Positions 1-12,616 of a stretch of DNA of 64,000 nt are shown piece by piece. The stretch spans positions 52,670,001 through 52,734,000 of the forward strand of contig CM065818.1 of assembly GCA_033398695.1 (NCBI GenBank), read 5' to 3'. The notes below the pieces were generated by a model, which ran no database searches, had not been told where the DNA came from, and saw only the letters and a program-made list of their open reading frames with translations. The position numbers and the translations under genes are program-made. This stretch comes from Orobanche coerulescens. Taxonomy: Eukaryota; Streptophyta; Magnoliopsida; Lamiales; Orobanchaceae. The first letter of the stretch is position 1. Every line of letters starts with the position of its first letter.

Positions 1-1680
1 AACACACCAAGACGACCACCGATCATCATATCCATAAAACGAGAAGCGTATGAACAAGGTACTTGCCTCGAATAAGAACAACACGGAGAATCGACCGAAG
101 TAGGTTGACACGAACCGACTACGAACCCGCCGACTCCACCGATCGCCAACTCGCATTCATAAACTACGAAGGACAATAAAAACAGTGAAATGAATTCCAT
201 AGCACGACTCAGAGACGTTGAATTCAAAGAACGAATGATGAAAGTTCAAGTGTTTTCCCCAAAATGGCCAAGAACACGATTCGTCCCGACAAAACACGAA
301 AACGGAATTCCAAGTTGAAATATGGATATACAATCCATAGAATGTGTTTAACAACATCATTTAACCACAATCGATCCATCAAAAATGGATGAAAAACGAG
401 ATCGGGAACAAATCCCCCAAAAAGTCGATTCGAAGGAAATCAAGAATTATACTTCGATTCGACAAAGAACAATGGATTAAATGATGTTAAACACAAGAAT
501 ACTACCAAGATTAATCATACCCATCATGAATTAATCCATAATACGGAACGAATCGGACAAAAACGCAAAAACCCCAAAATTCAAGAAACTAGGGTTCTAA
601 GAAAGATTACCTTGATTCGCTGGATCAAAGGACGATATAGGATGATTGATTGATGTTATGTACTCAAGAACTTCGTGTATTTGTTGTTAAACAACATGGC
701 TTCGTCACCTCTGAATCGCCAGCCGCGGACAGAAAAGGAAGGAAGTGAAAAATGAGAGGAAATGTGACTGCTCTGTCACATTTATACAGGTGCATCCTAG
801 CGTGCGCTAGGCTACCGAGCTAGCGTACGCTATCGGCTCAGGCCGCAGTCCAGAGACACTGCTCGGCCAGGTAGCGTGCGCAGCCTTCCGGCCATAGCGT
901 GCGCTACCTGCCGGCCATAGCGTACGTAGTGTCTGGCAGTAGCGTGCGCTACCTGCCGATCCACCCGAGTCCAGTACCCCACTGCCCTACTGCCTCGGCC
1001 TGCTAGCGCGCAGCCAACCGGCCGTAGCGTGCGCTACCTCCTGATCGTAGCATGTGCTACCTTCCGGCCATAGCATGCGCTACGCCGGTTCCCGCCGCAC
1101 CCGTACAGCTAGTGACCGTAATTGTCCGGCCAGAACCCGCAACCGTCCGCCCAGTCCCGCAACCGTCCGATCAGTGCCCGACCACTAGGGCTCGACGACT
1201 CGATTTCCGAAAACGTACGGAACGAACACGACGAAAAGTTCGCGGACAACATCAACGACCCGAAATGAAAACATAATGCAATAATTAATCATACGTGACC
1301 AAGAAACGGGTCGAGACAACAATTACAGATACGGATACCCATAACTTTGGGTAAATTATAAAAATGGCCAAAAACGCCCGAAAATCACGATACGTGATCG
1401 AATAACCAAACTGAAGTTCACAACACGTCTAACAAAGTTAAACGGACTTACGGGAAACTCGAAACAGCAGTTTAGAAGGAGATTCGCAAGAATCGAACTC
1501 AAGTGCGGAAAAGTCGCTAAAAATCACGGAACTCAACAAAACGACACCGAAACGAACTCGGATGACAAAAAGTTCAGAATTAATCATTCTCAGAATGATG
1601 AATCGGTCCCAAACGAGTCGTCAAAATGGACTCTCACCAAAAAAAGAAAATCGCCGAAATCCGAAATTGTGGATATTACA
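1..1680 (-). repeat. 3' LTR of element A1 (partial, runs off the left edge)
   Basis: This block is repeated almost base for base at about 5513-7175, in the same order and orientation. Read on the minus strand it begins with TGTAATATCC at its right edge (1680), as the other A-family LTRs do. It is preceded on that strand by a purine-rich tract at 1681-1695. It holds a TATA-like sequence on minus (about 779-786) with a palindrome array just upstream of it (about 795-1085). No credible coding region is present. The other end lies outside the window. Confidence 0.85.
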
Positions 1681-4054
1681 TTCTACCCTCCTTAAAAGAA
1701 GTTTCGTCCCGAAACTTAAAACAAGTAGGGAGAAGAAATATACCACCAGGAATATTTCAATGAGATACACAAGAATGCGTAACTAACGCCCAACGGCGAA
1801 ATGTTACAAACAACGCAAAGGAATATATGGCGTGAAAACACGCTCCACGGCGACCAACACAACGTCGCCGTTAGGGATATAATAAAACCAACAAATGACA
1901 AGCGTCATCAAACGGATAATATAGCCAAGTCAATTATCCGACAATCACAAAACACAACGAACGAAAATCAATATGATTGACCAACCCAACGGTACATCAG
2001 TCAAAACGCGAGCCAACCGCTGAACAAATACGGAATCCCACCGCCCAAGGGTTGGAAGATCGAAAACGAGACTAATTTCCCGAACTTAAGGGAATTACGA
2101 AGGAGTCCGAACGTTCAACGATCACGAAACGAGATCAACAAAAACCGAACAATCAAATGATCGAATCACAACGATCGAGACAACAACAATCGAACACTCA
2201 TGTTCGAATCACGAAGAACAATAAAATTCAAACAACAATTCCAAGGTTCACATTTCGACTCGAGACAATATATGATCCGGTGAAAATAACAGGATGTGCA
2301 TTCATATAAGATCCACAGGAAAGGGAATAGCAATTGAAAAGTCACAACGACAAACGAGTTATTCCGAAACAATACCACACTCGTTCGATCAACAAAAGCA
2401 AGGGGCAGGACAAGCTTAGAAAATGTCAACGAACATAAACGAGTCGACAGAGTCGAAGACACCGGAGTTCCAAATCTGATCCACTTCGAATAAAAGAACT
2501 AATAGAACCAGATGATGTCACTTCTGAACAAGGTTCACAAGAATCGAACTGAACTCAAAAAAGTCACAGCGATAACCAGATCGACCCACAACAAGATCGC
2601 AGTTCGTTCGGACGATGAAACCGAAATACAGAACAAGTTCATAAAGTATCAACGAACATGAGCGAATCGATAGACTGGAGAAAGAGAAAATACATAAGTC
2701 AAAATAGTATGGGTATTACCTTCGACCTCATCCACGAAATTCACAAAAACAGGAGCAAGGTAACAAGACATGAAACAACCGACACATAACGGAACGATTA
2801 CCGATGCACACGGCCATACCAAACCAAGCTCTAACAGCTCGCACATGCGTGACAACGCAGAAATCACCACGAGGTGACAATATTCAATTCCAACATCCCA
2901 CCTCTCACAGAGGGCTAACATAACAAATGTGTGGAAAACGACTCAACGCTCACACCGCCAATTCGATCATACTTGGGAGCAAACATCAAAATGACAATGC
3001 GAACGTCATACATACATACCCAGCCCTCAAACGGGAATGAATAGGTTTTAAAAACGAAAACCTCATTTTGAAAATAATTTAGAAGAACACCGGTTGATAT
3101 TGAGTATCACCTTTCAAAAAAAAGTACAAACGTGAAACATCGTTATCGAGACTTTGGAGAACCATTTCACATTAGATAAAAATGAGGATACTTTCTCTTA
3201 GTAAAAACTTTCAGAATATTCGACCCTCGGGTCTAAATAAAAGTGTTTCTAAAACATTGAAAATATCTCAAAACATTTTGGTCCTCGAGGTAGAAGGATT
3301 TGGAAACATATTGTGGCACCTTGGATGTACCACGAGAAAATAATTCATTTTAAACGTACGTCTCGAAATTTATTTTCTAAGATACTCAAGGTTTTCAAAG
3401 ATAATTCAATGGCTAGAATGCCCAAAAATTTCAGGTAATTACACAAAACATTATAGCACCGTGGGTCCCGCGCCGGAACTCACCAGGCTAGAAACCATTT
3501 ACAACGTCAAAAAGGCCGATGACGGTAATATTTCAAAAACTTACAAAAGCCATTTACAAAATACTAAATACCGTCATAAGAATTTCGCCAAAACGATCAA
3601 GGCCATAATGCCACAAACTCGGTTAAGGGAATCGGTTTTTGAAATAGAACTCAGTCGGTAAAATACCAAAAGCCATTACAAAAGAACTCACGCAGCGGAT
3701 AAAAGAAATAAAGTCGAACATGCACAATCCAGCAAGACTACTCCTCATATGAACGGAATATGAGGGTCAAATAACCGCATATCAAGAAATCAAAATCCAT
3801 AAGAGGATTCCGTCACTTAACAAATAATCATAAAAATAGCTTGTGTCATACGAGGCACAACACAAAGAAGGGAGACTTACATCCACAGGTCGCACGAAGA
3901 TGATGATCTCCCCACGATACTAATCACGACCAGCAAACTCAGACGACGCATCGCGACATGACTCAGTCAGATAAAGTCCGACGAAACAAGACTCAAACAA
4001 CACGACTTGACCCGACAGCCTAGGTTTCCACAACCTAAGCTCTGATACCATTTA
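1681..4054 (-). mobile_element. Internal region of LTR element A1, non-coding
   Basis: About 2.4 kb lie between the two A1 LTRs. On the minus strand it starts with a primer-binding site and ends with a purine-rich tract preceded by GTTTCGGGACGAAAC-like sequence, a pattern found at the 3' end of many plant Ty3/gypsy interiors. No gag, protease, reverse transcriptase, RNase H or integrase motif is visible on either strand, and open frames are short and without known motifs. The element fits a non-autonomous LARD-type derivative that would depend on proteins from another element. The last 150 bases before the tract closely match the end of the A2 interior (about 34520-34674 on plus), which ties the two to one family. 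Confidence 0.8.
4039..4050 (-). promoter_or_regulatory. Primer-binding site of A1 (initiator tRNA-Met type)
   Basis: The minus strand reads TGGTATCAGAGC, complementary to the 3' end of plant initiator tRNA-Met. It is four bases inside the 5' LTR edge at 4055, the usual place for priming of minus-strand DNA synthesis. Confidence 0.9.
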
Positions 4055-7000
4055 TGTAACACCCCCAATCCACTTAGGGATATTACACGTCGTAGAACCT
4101 TTCCTCAAGGATCTACCAGGCTGGTAACAACATATAACAACTCAACCATGCCTTTAAGGCTAAAATGACTCAGTAGACCGATTTGGTCTTTCAATAAGTA
4201 CATACAACTCAAATACAACTCATGCCCACGCAGGGGTCAAAACACAACCACACCCGTACAACGGGAAACATATAGCAGCGGCAAATAAAGTACAACTGAA
4301 CCAATAAACAATGTACGGTTCCTCATGTGATTAGTATCGATCATCTTTCATCATCCTTCGTGCCGACCCTGTGTTATGCTACAAAACCTGAATGCAAAAA
4401 TAGACATCCACCCCCCGAGTACTCGGGGGTTAGCAAAACTCCACTATTTTGCTAGTGCAAGTACAAGTGCAAAAATACGAGTCATACAATTCACATTCCA
4501 CGAACGATAATAATTCGGAATCCTCAAAGATTGAAATACAACAAGATGAACACTTCCCGAGGCAAGAGTTTGAGTAAAGACTTCCCAAAATTTCAAGATC
4601 AAAATATCAAGGGAAACAATTTATAAAATGATTTGAAATACCATCAGGAGTTTTAATAGAAAACAATTTAGGATTATCAAATCCTACTTTTCAAAACCCA
4701 AAAGACGAAAGGGGTCACCACCCCAAATGTTTACTTTCCATAAAATAACCTTTACCAAACCGTTGGGATTTTATCCCCAAATCCGTCAAATGACCTTTAC
4801 AAAAACGTTGGGATTTTAGCCCCAAATATCATCAACTCATAGTACACGAGAACGACAACAAGGTTTGTCTCCCAACATCAAAATCACAATTAAAGGATTT
4901 AATAGAAACAACAAAATACTCTAGTACCATCCTAGCCAAGTAAGCCAAACGAACAACTTACCTCTTACACACTTAGTCGATGCATGCAATCATGAAAACC
5001 ATTCAAAAACACTCATTTCCGAAAATGCCAATATCGAAACACATTTGCAAAATGCACCACAATTAACCGCGGATCCACCCCTCCGTGGACCCCTACCGAG
5101 ACCCTGTCGGATCTAACCCATAGTGGTTAAAAGCAAGCTCGCGGATCCACCCCTCCGTGGACCCCTACCGAGACCCCGTCGGATCTAACCCATAGTGAGC
5201 ATACACACACGTTACTCATGCAATACTAATATGCTAAGAATGTAAGTTCATTAAGAATACTCACTAGAGATGGCCACTAACTCGACACCATTATCAAACT
5301 CTTCAAAACACAATAAAAAGATTAAATACTGAATACACGATTCCATAACTTTAAAAAATAGGGGGTATCATCAAAGCCTTCAACATTCAAAACAACCAAA
5401 TCATAATCAATTCCCAAAACACACCATTCACAAAACACACACGCGTTTTTGAAAGAAGCCCTTAACGGGGCCAAAACGAATCTCTTGGAAATTCATTTCA
5501 AATAACCAAACAAACACACCAAGATGACCACCGATCATCATATCCATAAAACGAGAAGCGTATGAACAAGGTACTTGCCTCGAATAAGATCAACGCGGAG
5601 AATCGACCGAAGTAGGTTGACACGAACCGACTACGAACTCGCCGACTCCACCGATCGCCAACTCGCATTCATAAACTACGAAGGACAATAACAAAAATGA
5701 AATGAATTCCATAACACGACTCAAAGCCGTTGAATTCAAAGAACGAATGACGAAAGTTCAAGTGTTTTCCCCAAAACGGCCAAGAACACGATTCGTCCCG
5801 AAAAAACACGAAAATGGAATTCCAAGTTGAAATATGGATATACAATCCATAGAATATGTTTAACAACATCATTTAATTACAATCGATCCATCAAAAATGG
5901 ATGAAAAATGAGATCGGGAACAAATCCCCCAAAAAGTTGATTCGAAGGAAATCAAGAAATATACTTCGATTCGACGAAGAAAAATGGATTAAATGATGTT
6001 AAAAACAAGAATACTACCAAGATTAATCATACCCATAATGAATTAATCCATAATACGGAACGAATCGGACAAAAACGCAAAAACCCCAAAATTCAAGAAA
6101 CTAGGGTTCTAAGAAAGATTACCTTGATTCGCTGGATCAAAGGACGATATAGGATGATTGATTGATGTTATGAACTCAAGAAATTCGTGGATTTGTTGTT
6201 AAACAACATGGCTTCATTACCTCTGAATCGCCAGCCGCGGACAGAATAGGAAGGAAGTGAAAAACGAGAGGAAATGTGACTGCTCTGTCACATTTATACA
6301 GGTGCAGCCTAGCATGCGCTAGGCTGCCGAGCTAGCGTACGCTATCGGCCCAGGCCGCAGTCCAGAGACACTGCTCGGCCAGATAGCGCGCGCAGCCTTC
6401 CGGCCGTAGCGTGCGCTACCTGCCGGCCGTAGCGTACGTAGTGTCCGGCAGTAGCGTGCGCTACATGCCGATCCACCCGAGTCCAGTACACCACTGCCCT
6501 ACTGCCTCGGCCCGCTAGCGCGCGCAGCCAACCGGCCGTAGCGTGCGCTACCTCCCAGCCGTAGCATACGCTACCTTCTGGCCGTAGCGTGCGCTACGCC
6601 GGTTCCTTCCGCACCCGTCCGGCTAGTGCCCGCAATCGTCTGGCCAGAACCCGCAACCGTCCGGTCAGTGCCCGACCACCAGGGCTCGACGACTCGATTT
6701 CCAAAAACGTATGGAACGAACACGACGAAAAGTTCGCGGACAACATCAACGACCCGAAATGAAAACATAATGCAATAGTTAATCATACGCGACCAAGAAA
6801 CGGGTCGAGACAACAATTACATATACGGATACCCATAACTTTGGGTAAATTATAAAAATGGCCCAAAACGCCCGAAAATCACGATACGTGATCGAATAAC
6901 CAAACCGAAGTTCACAACACGTCTAACAAAGTTAAACGGACTTACGGGAAACTCGAAACAGCAGTTTCGAAGGAGATTCGCAAGAATCGAACTCAAGTGC

Positions 7001-7175
7001 GGAAAAGTCGCTAAAAAGCACGGAACTCAACAAAACGACACCGAAACGAACTCGGATGTCAAAAAGTGCAGAATTAATCATTCTCAGAATGATGAATCGG
7101 TCCCAAGCGAGTCATCAAAATGGACTCTTACCAAAAAAAAGAAAATCACCAAAATCCGAAATTGCGGATATTACA
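4055..7175 (-). repeat. 5' LTR of element A1 (complete, 3.1 kb)
   Basis: On minus this runs from TGTAATATCC (7175) to GGGGGTGTTACA (4055), the same ends as A2, A3 and A4. Its first 1.66 kb matches 1-1680. Downstream of the promoter it carries two near-identical copies of a block beginning CGCGGATCCACCCCTCC (about 5069 and 5139). Other A-family LTRs have different duplicated blocks near the same place. Insertion was into copia remnant D, whose reading frame resumes at 7176. The right flank TAAAG is one half of the expected 5-bp duplication; the other half is outside the window. Confidence 0.9.
6292..6610 (-). promoter_or_regulatory. A1 LTR promoter: TATA box with palindrome array upstream
   Basis: On minus, TATAAATG lies at about 6292-6299. 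Immediately upstream (6305-6600) are many copies of a palindromic motif close to TAGCGTGCGCTA, some drifted (TAGCGTACGCTA, TAGCGCGCGC). The same arrangement is at 779-1085 in the 3' LTR. Transcription factor binding is an inference. The position next to the TATA box is seen directly. Confidence 0.6.
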
Positions 7176-8004
7176 TAAAGAACATCTCTATATTACATCC
7201 TATAAAATGGAAACTCGACTTGTCCACGAGAAAATTGAAGCAACTACTTATGGACTGTATTATGTCCCTATTCGAGCTTTTGAAACCTATGCTACCATGG
7301 CTTGAAAGCTGGTGAATCCTGATATATTTGGGTTATGGCATGATCGTCTTGGGCACCCAGGAACTTCTATGTTATGCAGGATTATTGAAAATACTCATGG
7401 ACATCCATTAAAGGGCACAAAAATGCTAATGTCCAAAGATTATTTTTGTGAATCATGTTCACGTGGAAAACTTATTACTACACCTTCTATGGAAAAGGTT
7501 GGTTATGAATTACCATTATTTTTACAACGCATTCATGGTGATATTTGTGGACCAATACATCCAGCAAGTGGACCATTCCGATATTTTATGGTCTTAATAG
7601 ATGCATCATCCATATGGTCCCACATATGTTTATTATCTACCAGAAATGTTGCTTTTGCACGACTCTTGTTCCAAATTATTAAAATCCGAGCACATTTTCC
7701 TGAATATCGTACAAAAAATATAAGAATGGATAATGCCGGAGAATTCACATCAAGAACTTTTGATGATTATTGTGAAGCACTGGGAATTAATGTTGAGCAC
7801 CCAGTAGCACATGTTCACACCCAGAATGGATTGGTTGAATCATTGATCAAGCGACTTCAAATTATTGCTCGTACATTATTAATGAGATCAAAACTCACTA
7901 GTGCAGTGTGGGGTCATGCAGTATTACATGCATCAACACTCATCAGATTACGCCCCACTTCTTATCATATGCACTCCCCAATGGAATTAACTCTAGGCTT
8001 TTAG
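7176..8004 (+). pseudogene. Copia element D: GAG-pre-integrase and integrase core
   Basis: Remnant of a Ty1/copia polyprotein; the upstream gag and protease part is cut off by the A1 insertion at 7175. From 7312 the frame encodes the zinc-binding integrase N-terminus (WHDRLGHPG, then CESCSRGK: His and Cys pairs), followed by the catalytic core. The first Asp is in the HGDICGP context, the second Asp in MDNAGEF, and the Glu in the QNGLVESLIKRLQ context. Integrase inserts the element's cDNA into host DNA. The frame closes at a stop at 8002-8004, where the product should continue into the next segment in another frame, so a frameshift is inferred. The stop at about 7303-7305 also breaks it. Confidence 0.88.
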
Positions 8005-8035
8005 CCGAATATTTTGCACTTGATGTGCTGTTCAT

Positions 8036-8905
8036 GTGCCAATTCCACCTCCTCAAAGGAAAAAAATGGGTCCTCAACGCCGGCTTGGCATATACGTTGG
8101 ATTTGATTGCCCATCAATAATTCGGTATTTAGAACCAACAATGGGTGATTTATTTACCGCTCGGTTTTCCGATTGTCATTTTGATGAGATGATGTTTCCA
8201 TCAATTGGCAGGGATAAGACTGTTCTTAACAAAGATGAACAAAAACCAGTTGAGGATATCTCCTGGAATGTACAAAGCTTATCCCACCTAGATCCACGTA
8301 CTACAGAATGTGAAAATAAGGTGAAAAGAATCATCCATTTACAAAATATTGCTAATAGACTTCCTGATGCATTTAATGATGCAAGTAAGGTAACAAAGTC
8401 TTACATTCCAGCTGTGAATGCTCCAGCCAGGATCGTTGTTCCTAATGACACAAAAATGGATGATGATGCCCCACGACAAAAGCGTGGTAGACCTGTTGGT
8501 TCGAAGGACACTGTTCCTCGAAAAAGAAAGGGGAGAAGTACTGGGATCACAAACCAAGATCATCCTAGTGAGCATGCTGCAGATGAATCTGCAGAGCGTA
8601 ATACTGCAGATAATGATGGGATCATGGATTCTGAAAGCACCGAGAATGCCATAAATCATTACAATGAGATATGGGATCGAAAAAACATGATAGTCGATAA
8701 TTTATTTGCTTTCTCGGTTGCACAAGAAATTATGAACGATGATTACGATAATGAACCACATTCAATAATTGAATGCCGTCAAAGGTCGGATTGGCCTAAA
8801 TGGGAGGAAGCAATAGAATCTGAATTAGCTTCTGTAGAAAAACGGATGGTATTTGGGCAAATTACTCGAACACCGAATAATATAAAACCAATTGATTACA
8901 AATGA
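8036..8905 (+). pseudogene. Copia element D: integrase C-terminus to reverse transcriptase linker
   Basis: This continues the D polyprotein in a different frame from the integrase core. It encodes the basic, low-conservation region between integrase and reverse transcriptase, with a Lys/Arg-rich patch (KRGRPVGSKD, then KRKG) at about 8470-8530. It then enters the start of reverse transcriptase (SDWPKWEEAIESE, about 8788-8826). The frame ends at TGA 8903-8905. The next codons continue the protein in the same frame, and family members normally have Trp there, so TGG to TGA is the likely lesion. Confidence 0.8.
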
Positions 8906-9698
8906 GTGTTTATTCGAAAAAGAAATGAGAAAAATGAGATTGCGAGATATAAAACCCGACTCGTAGTCCAAGGATTCTCCCAACGACCTGGGATTAACTA
9001 TGACGAAACGTATTCACCAGTGATGGATATAATCACTTTCCGTTTTCTTATTAGTATGGTTGTCCATGAGTGTTTGGATATGCAACTAATGGATGTAGTC
9101 ACGACATATCTATATGGTTCATTAGATTCTGATATCTATATGAAAATTCCTGATGGGTATAAAATGCCAAAATCTGCTACTCCTCGTGAGCTATACTCGA
9201 TCAAACTACAGAAATCACTATATGGATTAAAGCAATCCGGCCGCATGTGGTATCATAGATTGAATGAATACCTTTTCAAAGAAGGTTATAAAAATGATCT
9301 TAAATGCCCATGTGTTTTTTATTAAAAGATCCAATACTGGATTTGCTATAATTGCAGTCTATGTGGATGACATAAATTTAATCGGAACTCCTAAAGAGTT
9401 ATCCAATGCTGCTGAATACCTGAAGAAAGAATTTGAGGTTAAAGACCTTGGAATAACAAAACTCTGTCTTGTTCTTGAGCTCGAGCATAAAGATAATGGA
9501 ATACTTGTCCATCAATCTGCTTATACCAAGAGATTGCTCAAACGATTTAATATGGACAAGGCTCATCCTTTGAGTACTCCTATGGTCGTACGGAATTTAG
9601 ATCCTAAGAAAGATCCTTTCCGGCCTAAGGAACCAAATGAGGAAATTTTGGGTCCTGAAGTGCCTTATCTCAATGCTATTGGAGCACTCATGTATTAG
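8906..9698 (+). pseudogene. Copia element D: reverse transcriptase
   Basis: This encodes the polymerase that copies element RNA into DNA. Visible motifs are KTRLVVQGFSQ, the QLMDVVTTYLYG segment with the first catalytic Asp, SLYGLKQSGRMWY, and the YVDD box with its two catalytic Asp residues (YVDDINLIG, about 9361-9387). The frame shifts by one base in a T run at about 9313-9321, so the domain lies in two overlapping frames. Another shift at about 9696 breaks the passage GALMY into the following CTRPDI-type segment. All catalytic residues I can check are present, so the gene died by frameshift rather than by loss of its active site. Confidence 0.88.
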
Positions 9699-10345
9699 CA
9701 CAATGCACCAGACCCGATATTTCTTTTGCAGTAAATTTACTTGCAAGATACAGTTCTGAACCAACTCGAAGACACTGGAATGGTATCAAACATATTTTTC
9801 GTTATCTCAATGGTACCATTGACCTGGGTTTATCCTATTCAAAAGAGGCTACTAACTCTGGATTAGTTGGTTATGCTGATGCGGGATACAAATCCGATCC
9901 ACATAAGGCTCGCTCACAGACCGGTTATTTATTCTGCTATAATGGTATGGCTCAAACATTAGTAGCTACATCTTCTAATCATTCTGAGATAATTGCTCTC
10001 TATGAAGCTGGCAGAGAAAGTGTTTGGCTAAGATCAGTTATAGCTCATATACTAAATGAATGTCGATTGAAGCTTGTGACAGACACTCCCACAATCATTT
10101 ATGAAGACAATGCAACATGCATATCACAAGTCAAGAGTGGATATATAAAAGGTGATCGGACCAAGCATATTTCACCGAAGTTTTTCTACACGCACGAATT
10201 TCAGAAAAATGGAGAAATAAATGTTCAACAAATTCGCTCCTGCCACAATCTTGCTGATATATTTACAAAATCATTACCGACATCGATATTCGATAAACTG
10301 GTATACGACATAGGCATGAGAAGAGCTAACAAGAACCAAGATTGA
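9699..10345 (+). pseudogene. Copia element D: RNase H and C-terminus
   Basis: The RNase H domain follows in another frame: VGYADAGYKSDPHKARSQTGYLF, then TLVATSSNHSEIIAL, and later YEDNATCI. The conserved tail includes NLADIFTKSLP and ends at TGA near 10343. RNase H removes the RNA strand during reverse transcription. A short stretch between GYLFCYNG and QTLVATSS looks deleted relative to the usual copia pattern. Two diverged copies of a short block (about 10405-10470 and 10515-10570) follow before the polypurine tract. Confidence 0.85.
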
Positions 10346-10593
10346 TTAATCAATTTGGAAACTCTTTATTTCAGGGGGAGCGAAATCAAATACGTGCGCT
10401 GTACTCTTTTCCTTATGACTGTTTTTTATCCCACTGGGTTCTTCCAGCTTAAGGTTTTTAACGAGGCAGCTTATGCACAAGGTCTGGATCTGAGAATGTA
10501 CTCTTTTCCCCTTCTGTCCGATTTTGTGCCACTGGTTTTCCGGCTTAAGGTTTTTAACGAGGCATACTCATCCAGCTTGCTACAATGCTACGT

Positions 10594-10874
10594 CCAAGGG
10601 GGAGTGTTATAATATCATTTTGGACTTTAGCATTAATTGTTATCACAAGACAAATAGTAGCAAATCTTGTGATGTAATAGTAACAAAATTTGTGATTGTA
10701 ATAGTGCCATATTTGTTACTATAAATATGTGGTTATGGAAGTGAAGAAATTACGCACACAAAAAGAAAGAGTAATAAAACTTCATCTCCCTCCTTACTTG
10801 TTCCCTTATTATTTTTCTATTTTATACTATTATTATCTTCAATAATAGTCTTGCTTAATATTAGTTTTATAACA
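10594..10874 (+). repeat. Polypurine tract and 3' LTR of copia element D
   Basis: CCAAGGGGGAG at 10594-10604 primes plus-strand DNA. It abuts a short LTR, 10605-10874, that begins TGTTAT and ends ATAACA, a perfect 6-bp terminal inverted repeat. At 270 bp it is a typical short copia LTR. The 5' LTR lies outside the window. Confidence 0.78.
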
Positions 10875-11797
10875 GAATTAGTGATTTTTTTATGTTGGAT
10901 TGTTGTTGGATTTGTTTTAGGTATAAATAAAAAGAAAGAATAAAATTTAATATTTTTTTTAAAAAAATCAGTACCATAACTGGTTCTATCGATTAACCAG
11001 CACCGAATCGGTACCGGATCGGGAACCGATTTACTTAACCGGTACCGGTACCACGAGTCCGCGACTTGAAAATATGACAAATCCAATAACCGATAAACTG
11101 GTTCTCGGTACCGATAAATCGGTACCGGACCGTTTGACAGCCCTAATTGACAGTACATTTGCAGCGGGGCCTATTGTTGTAAAAAGGTGAAAATGGATGC
11201 AACATTCGGTGGAAATAAAAACACATCAGAAACGTGGTTTCATAAAATGATTCCAAAAAAAAAGATCTATTAAGTTTTCTAATTAATTGATAATTATTAA
11301 TAATAAATAATTCAAATAAAATAATATTTATGTAAATATTTTTTATAAATTTATGAACTTTTTTAATCTAGACCTTAACATCAGGGGCAGAACCAGGAGG
11401 TTAAGGGAGGTTAGGAGCACGGCTAGACTCAATAAGATCAATAGAAATTTTTTTTTTAGCCTCGGATAATTATAAAAAAGGGAAAAGAAAATTTTTAAGC
11501 CCCGATTAATTTTTGTTGTTAAATATTTAAGTCCCGAATAATTTAAACTCCTTGTTCCTCCACCGCATAAAGTTATCCTGGATGAGTTGTTCTTGATCTC
11601 TTTCTTTAGATTTTATAAAATATTGTTGGATGTAGTGTGTGCAATAAGCTACCAACTCTCCCTTGGACTTGATGTGGATCGACTGAATAGTATTCCGAGG
11701 AAATTTACGATTTTAAGGATTAGAGCAACAACTCCTAGTAGACCCAGACCTCCAATATTTCTTAATAGAATTGTATCTATGCCAATAAAAAGTTAAT
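10875..11797 (+). other. AT-rich intergenic sequence without a recognised gene
   Basis: No coding region or element end is recognised. Between about 10965 and 11145 there are repeated short runs of CGGTACCG and GGTACCGG with weak inverted symmetry, like a decayed foldback element. The rest is low-complexity AT-rich sequence. Confidence 0.5.
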
Positions 11798-12044
11798 GGG
11801 ATATTTTGAGAATGCAACCCACATTTTACCCCATATTTTGAGATTGCAACCCACATTTTAAAATAGGGCTTCTTGCAACCCAAACACAGATAAAATAGGC
11901 CTTCTTGCAACCCAAACACAGATAAAATAGGGCTTCTTGCAACCCACATTTTCTGTGTTTGGGTTGCAAGAAGCCCTATTTTAAAATGTGGGTTGCAATC
12001 TCAAAATATGGGGTAAAATGTGGGTTGTATTCTCAAAATTTCCC
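11798..12044. mobile_element. Mutator-type MITE with 9-bp target-site duplication
   Basis: This is a 247-bp foldback element. Its left arm (11798-11882) starts GGGATATTTTGAG. The right arm (about 11960-12044) is nearly its reverse complement, giving terminal inverted repeats of about 85 bp. It is flanked by AAAGTTAAT at 11789-11797 and 12045-12053, an exact 9-bp duplication, the length made by Mutator-superfamily transposases. The centre has two tandem copies of a block starting TTGCAACCCAAACACAG. It encodes nothing and would have been moved by a transposase from elsewhere. The near-perfect arms suggest a fairly recent insertion. Confidence 0.9.
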
Positions 12045-12340
12045 AAAGTTAATATTAAACGTTCCACCCAAATCTCAATTTACCAAGTCAGACTTTTTTC
12101 TTAAATTAAATATTTCCATTGTTTAATATATCAAATACCCATTAATCAAATTAAACTTCTTATAATTTTAATTAATTAAGATCTTCTCCAAAAGTTGCAC
12201 CACTCACACCTCATTATTTATATAAAAAATTAATCTACAAATAGGATTTAATGTAATAATTATTTTTGAGCTCCTCATGTGTACATCATCAACTCAAACG
12301 AGTTGTGACATACTAGCTATAATACTAGCGCTCGTTTTTC

Positions 12341-12616
12341 GAATCGAATGAATCGAATCGAATCGAATCGAATCGAATCGAATCGATTTGAATCGAATCG
12401 AATCGAATCGAATCGAATCAAATATATATTAAGGGTAAATAATAATAATAATTGTAAATAATAATAATAGTAATCAACAACAACAACAATAATAATATTA
12501 TTAGTAATAATAACAATAATAATAATTAAGATTATTAATAATAATAATAAGAAGAAGAACTGAACTGAACGGACTGAATCGAATCGAATCGAATGGACTG
12601 AATCGAATCGAATCAA
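12341..12616. repeat. AATCG pentanucleotide and AAT trinucleotide microsatellite
   Basis: An AATCG tandem run occupies about 12341-12420. An AATAAT-rich stretch follows at about 12436-12560, and a second short AATCG run is at about 12575-12615. The open frame read on minus through this stretch is a by-product of the repeat. Confidence 0.9.

Noticed and set aside
780..1090. Palindrome arrays as CRISPR or satellite DNA
   Set aside because: Unit spacing is irregular, there are no constant-length spacers, and the setting is a plant LTR promoter. They are dispersed motifs, not a CRISPR or a head-to-tail satellite.
1052..1276. Open frame within the A1 LTR as a gene
   Set aside because: It reads antisense through the palindrome array and leader of the LTR. 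The equivalent frame is not kept in the second LTR copy.
12317..12616. Minus-strand 99-codon frame
   Set aside because: Direct translation of the AATCG and AAT microsatellite.
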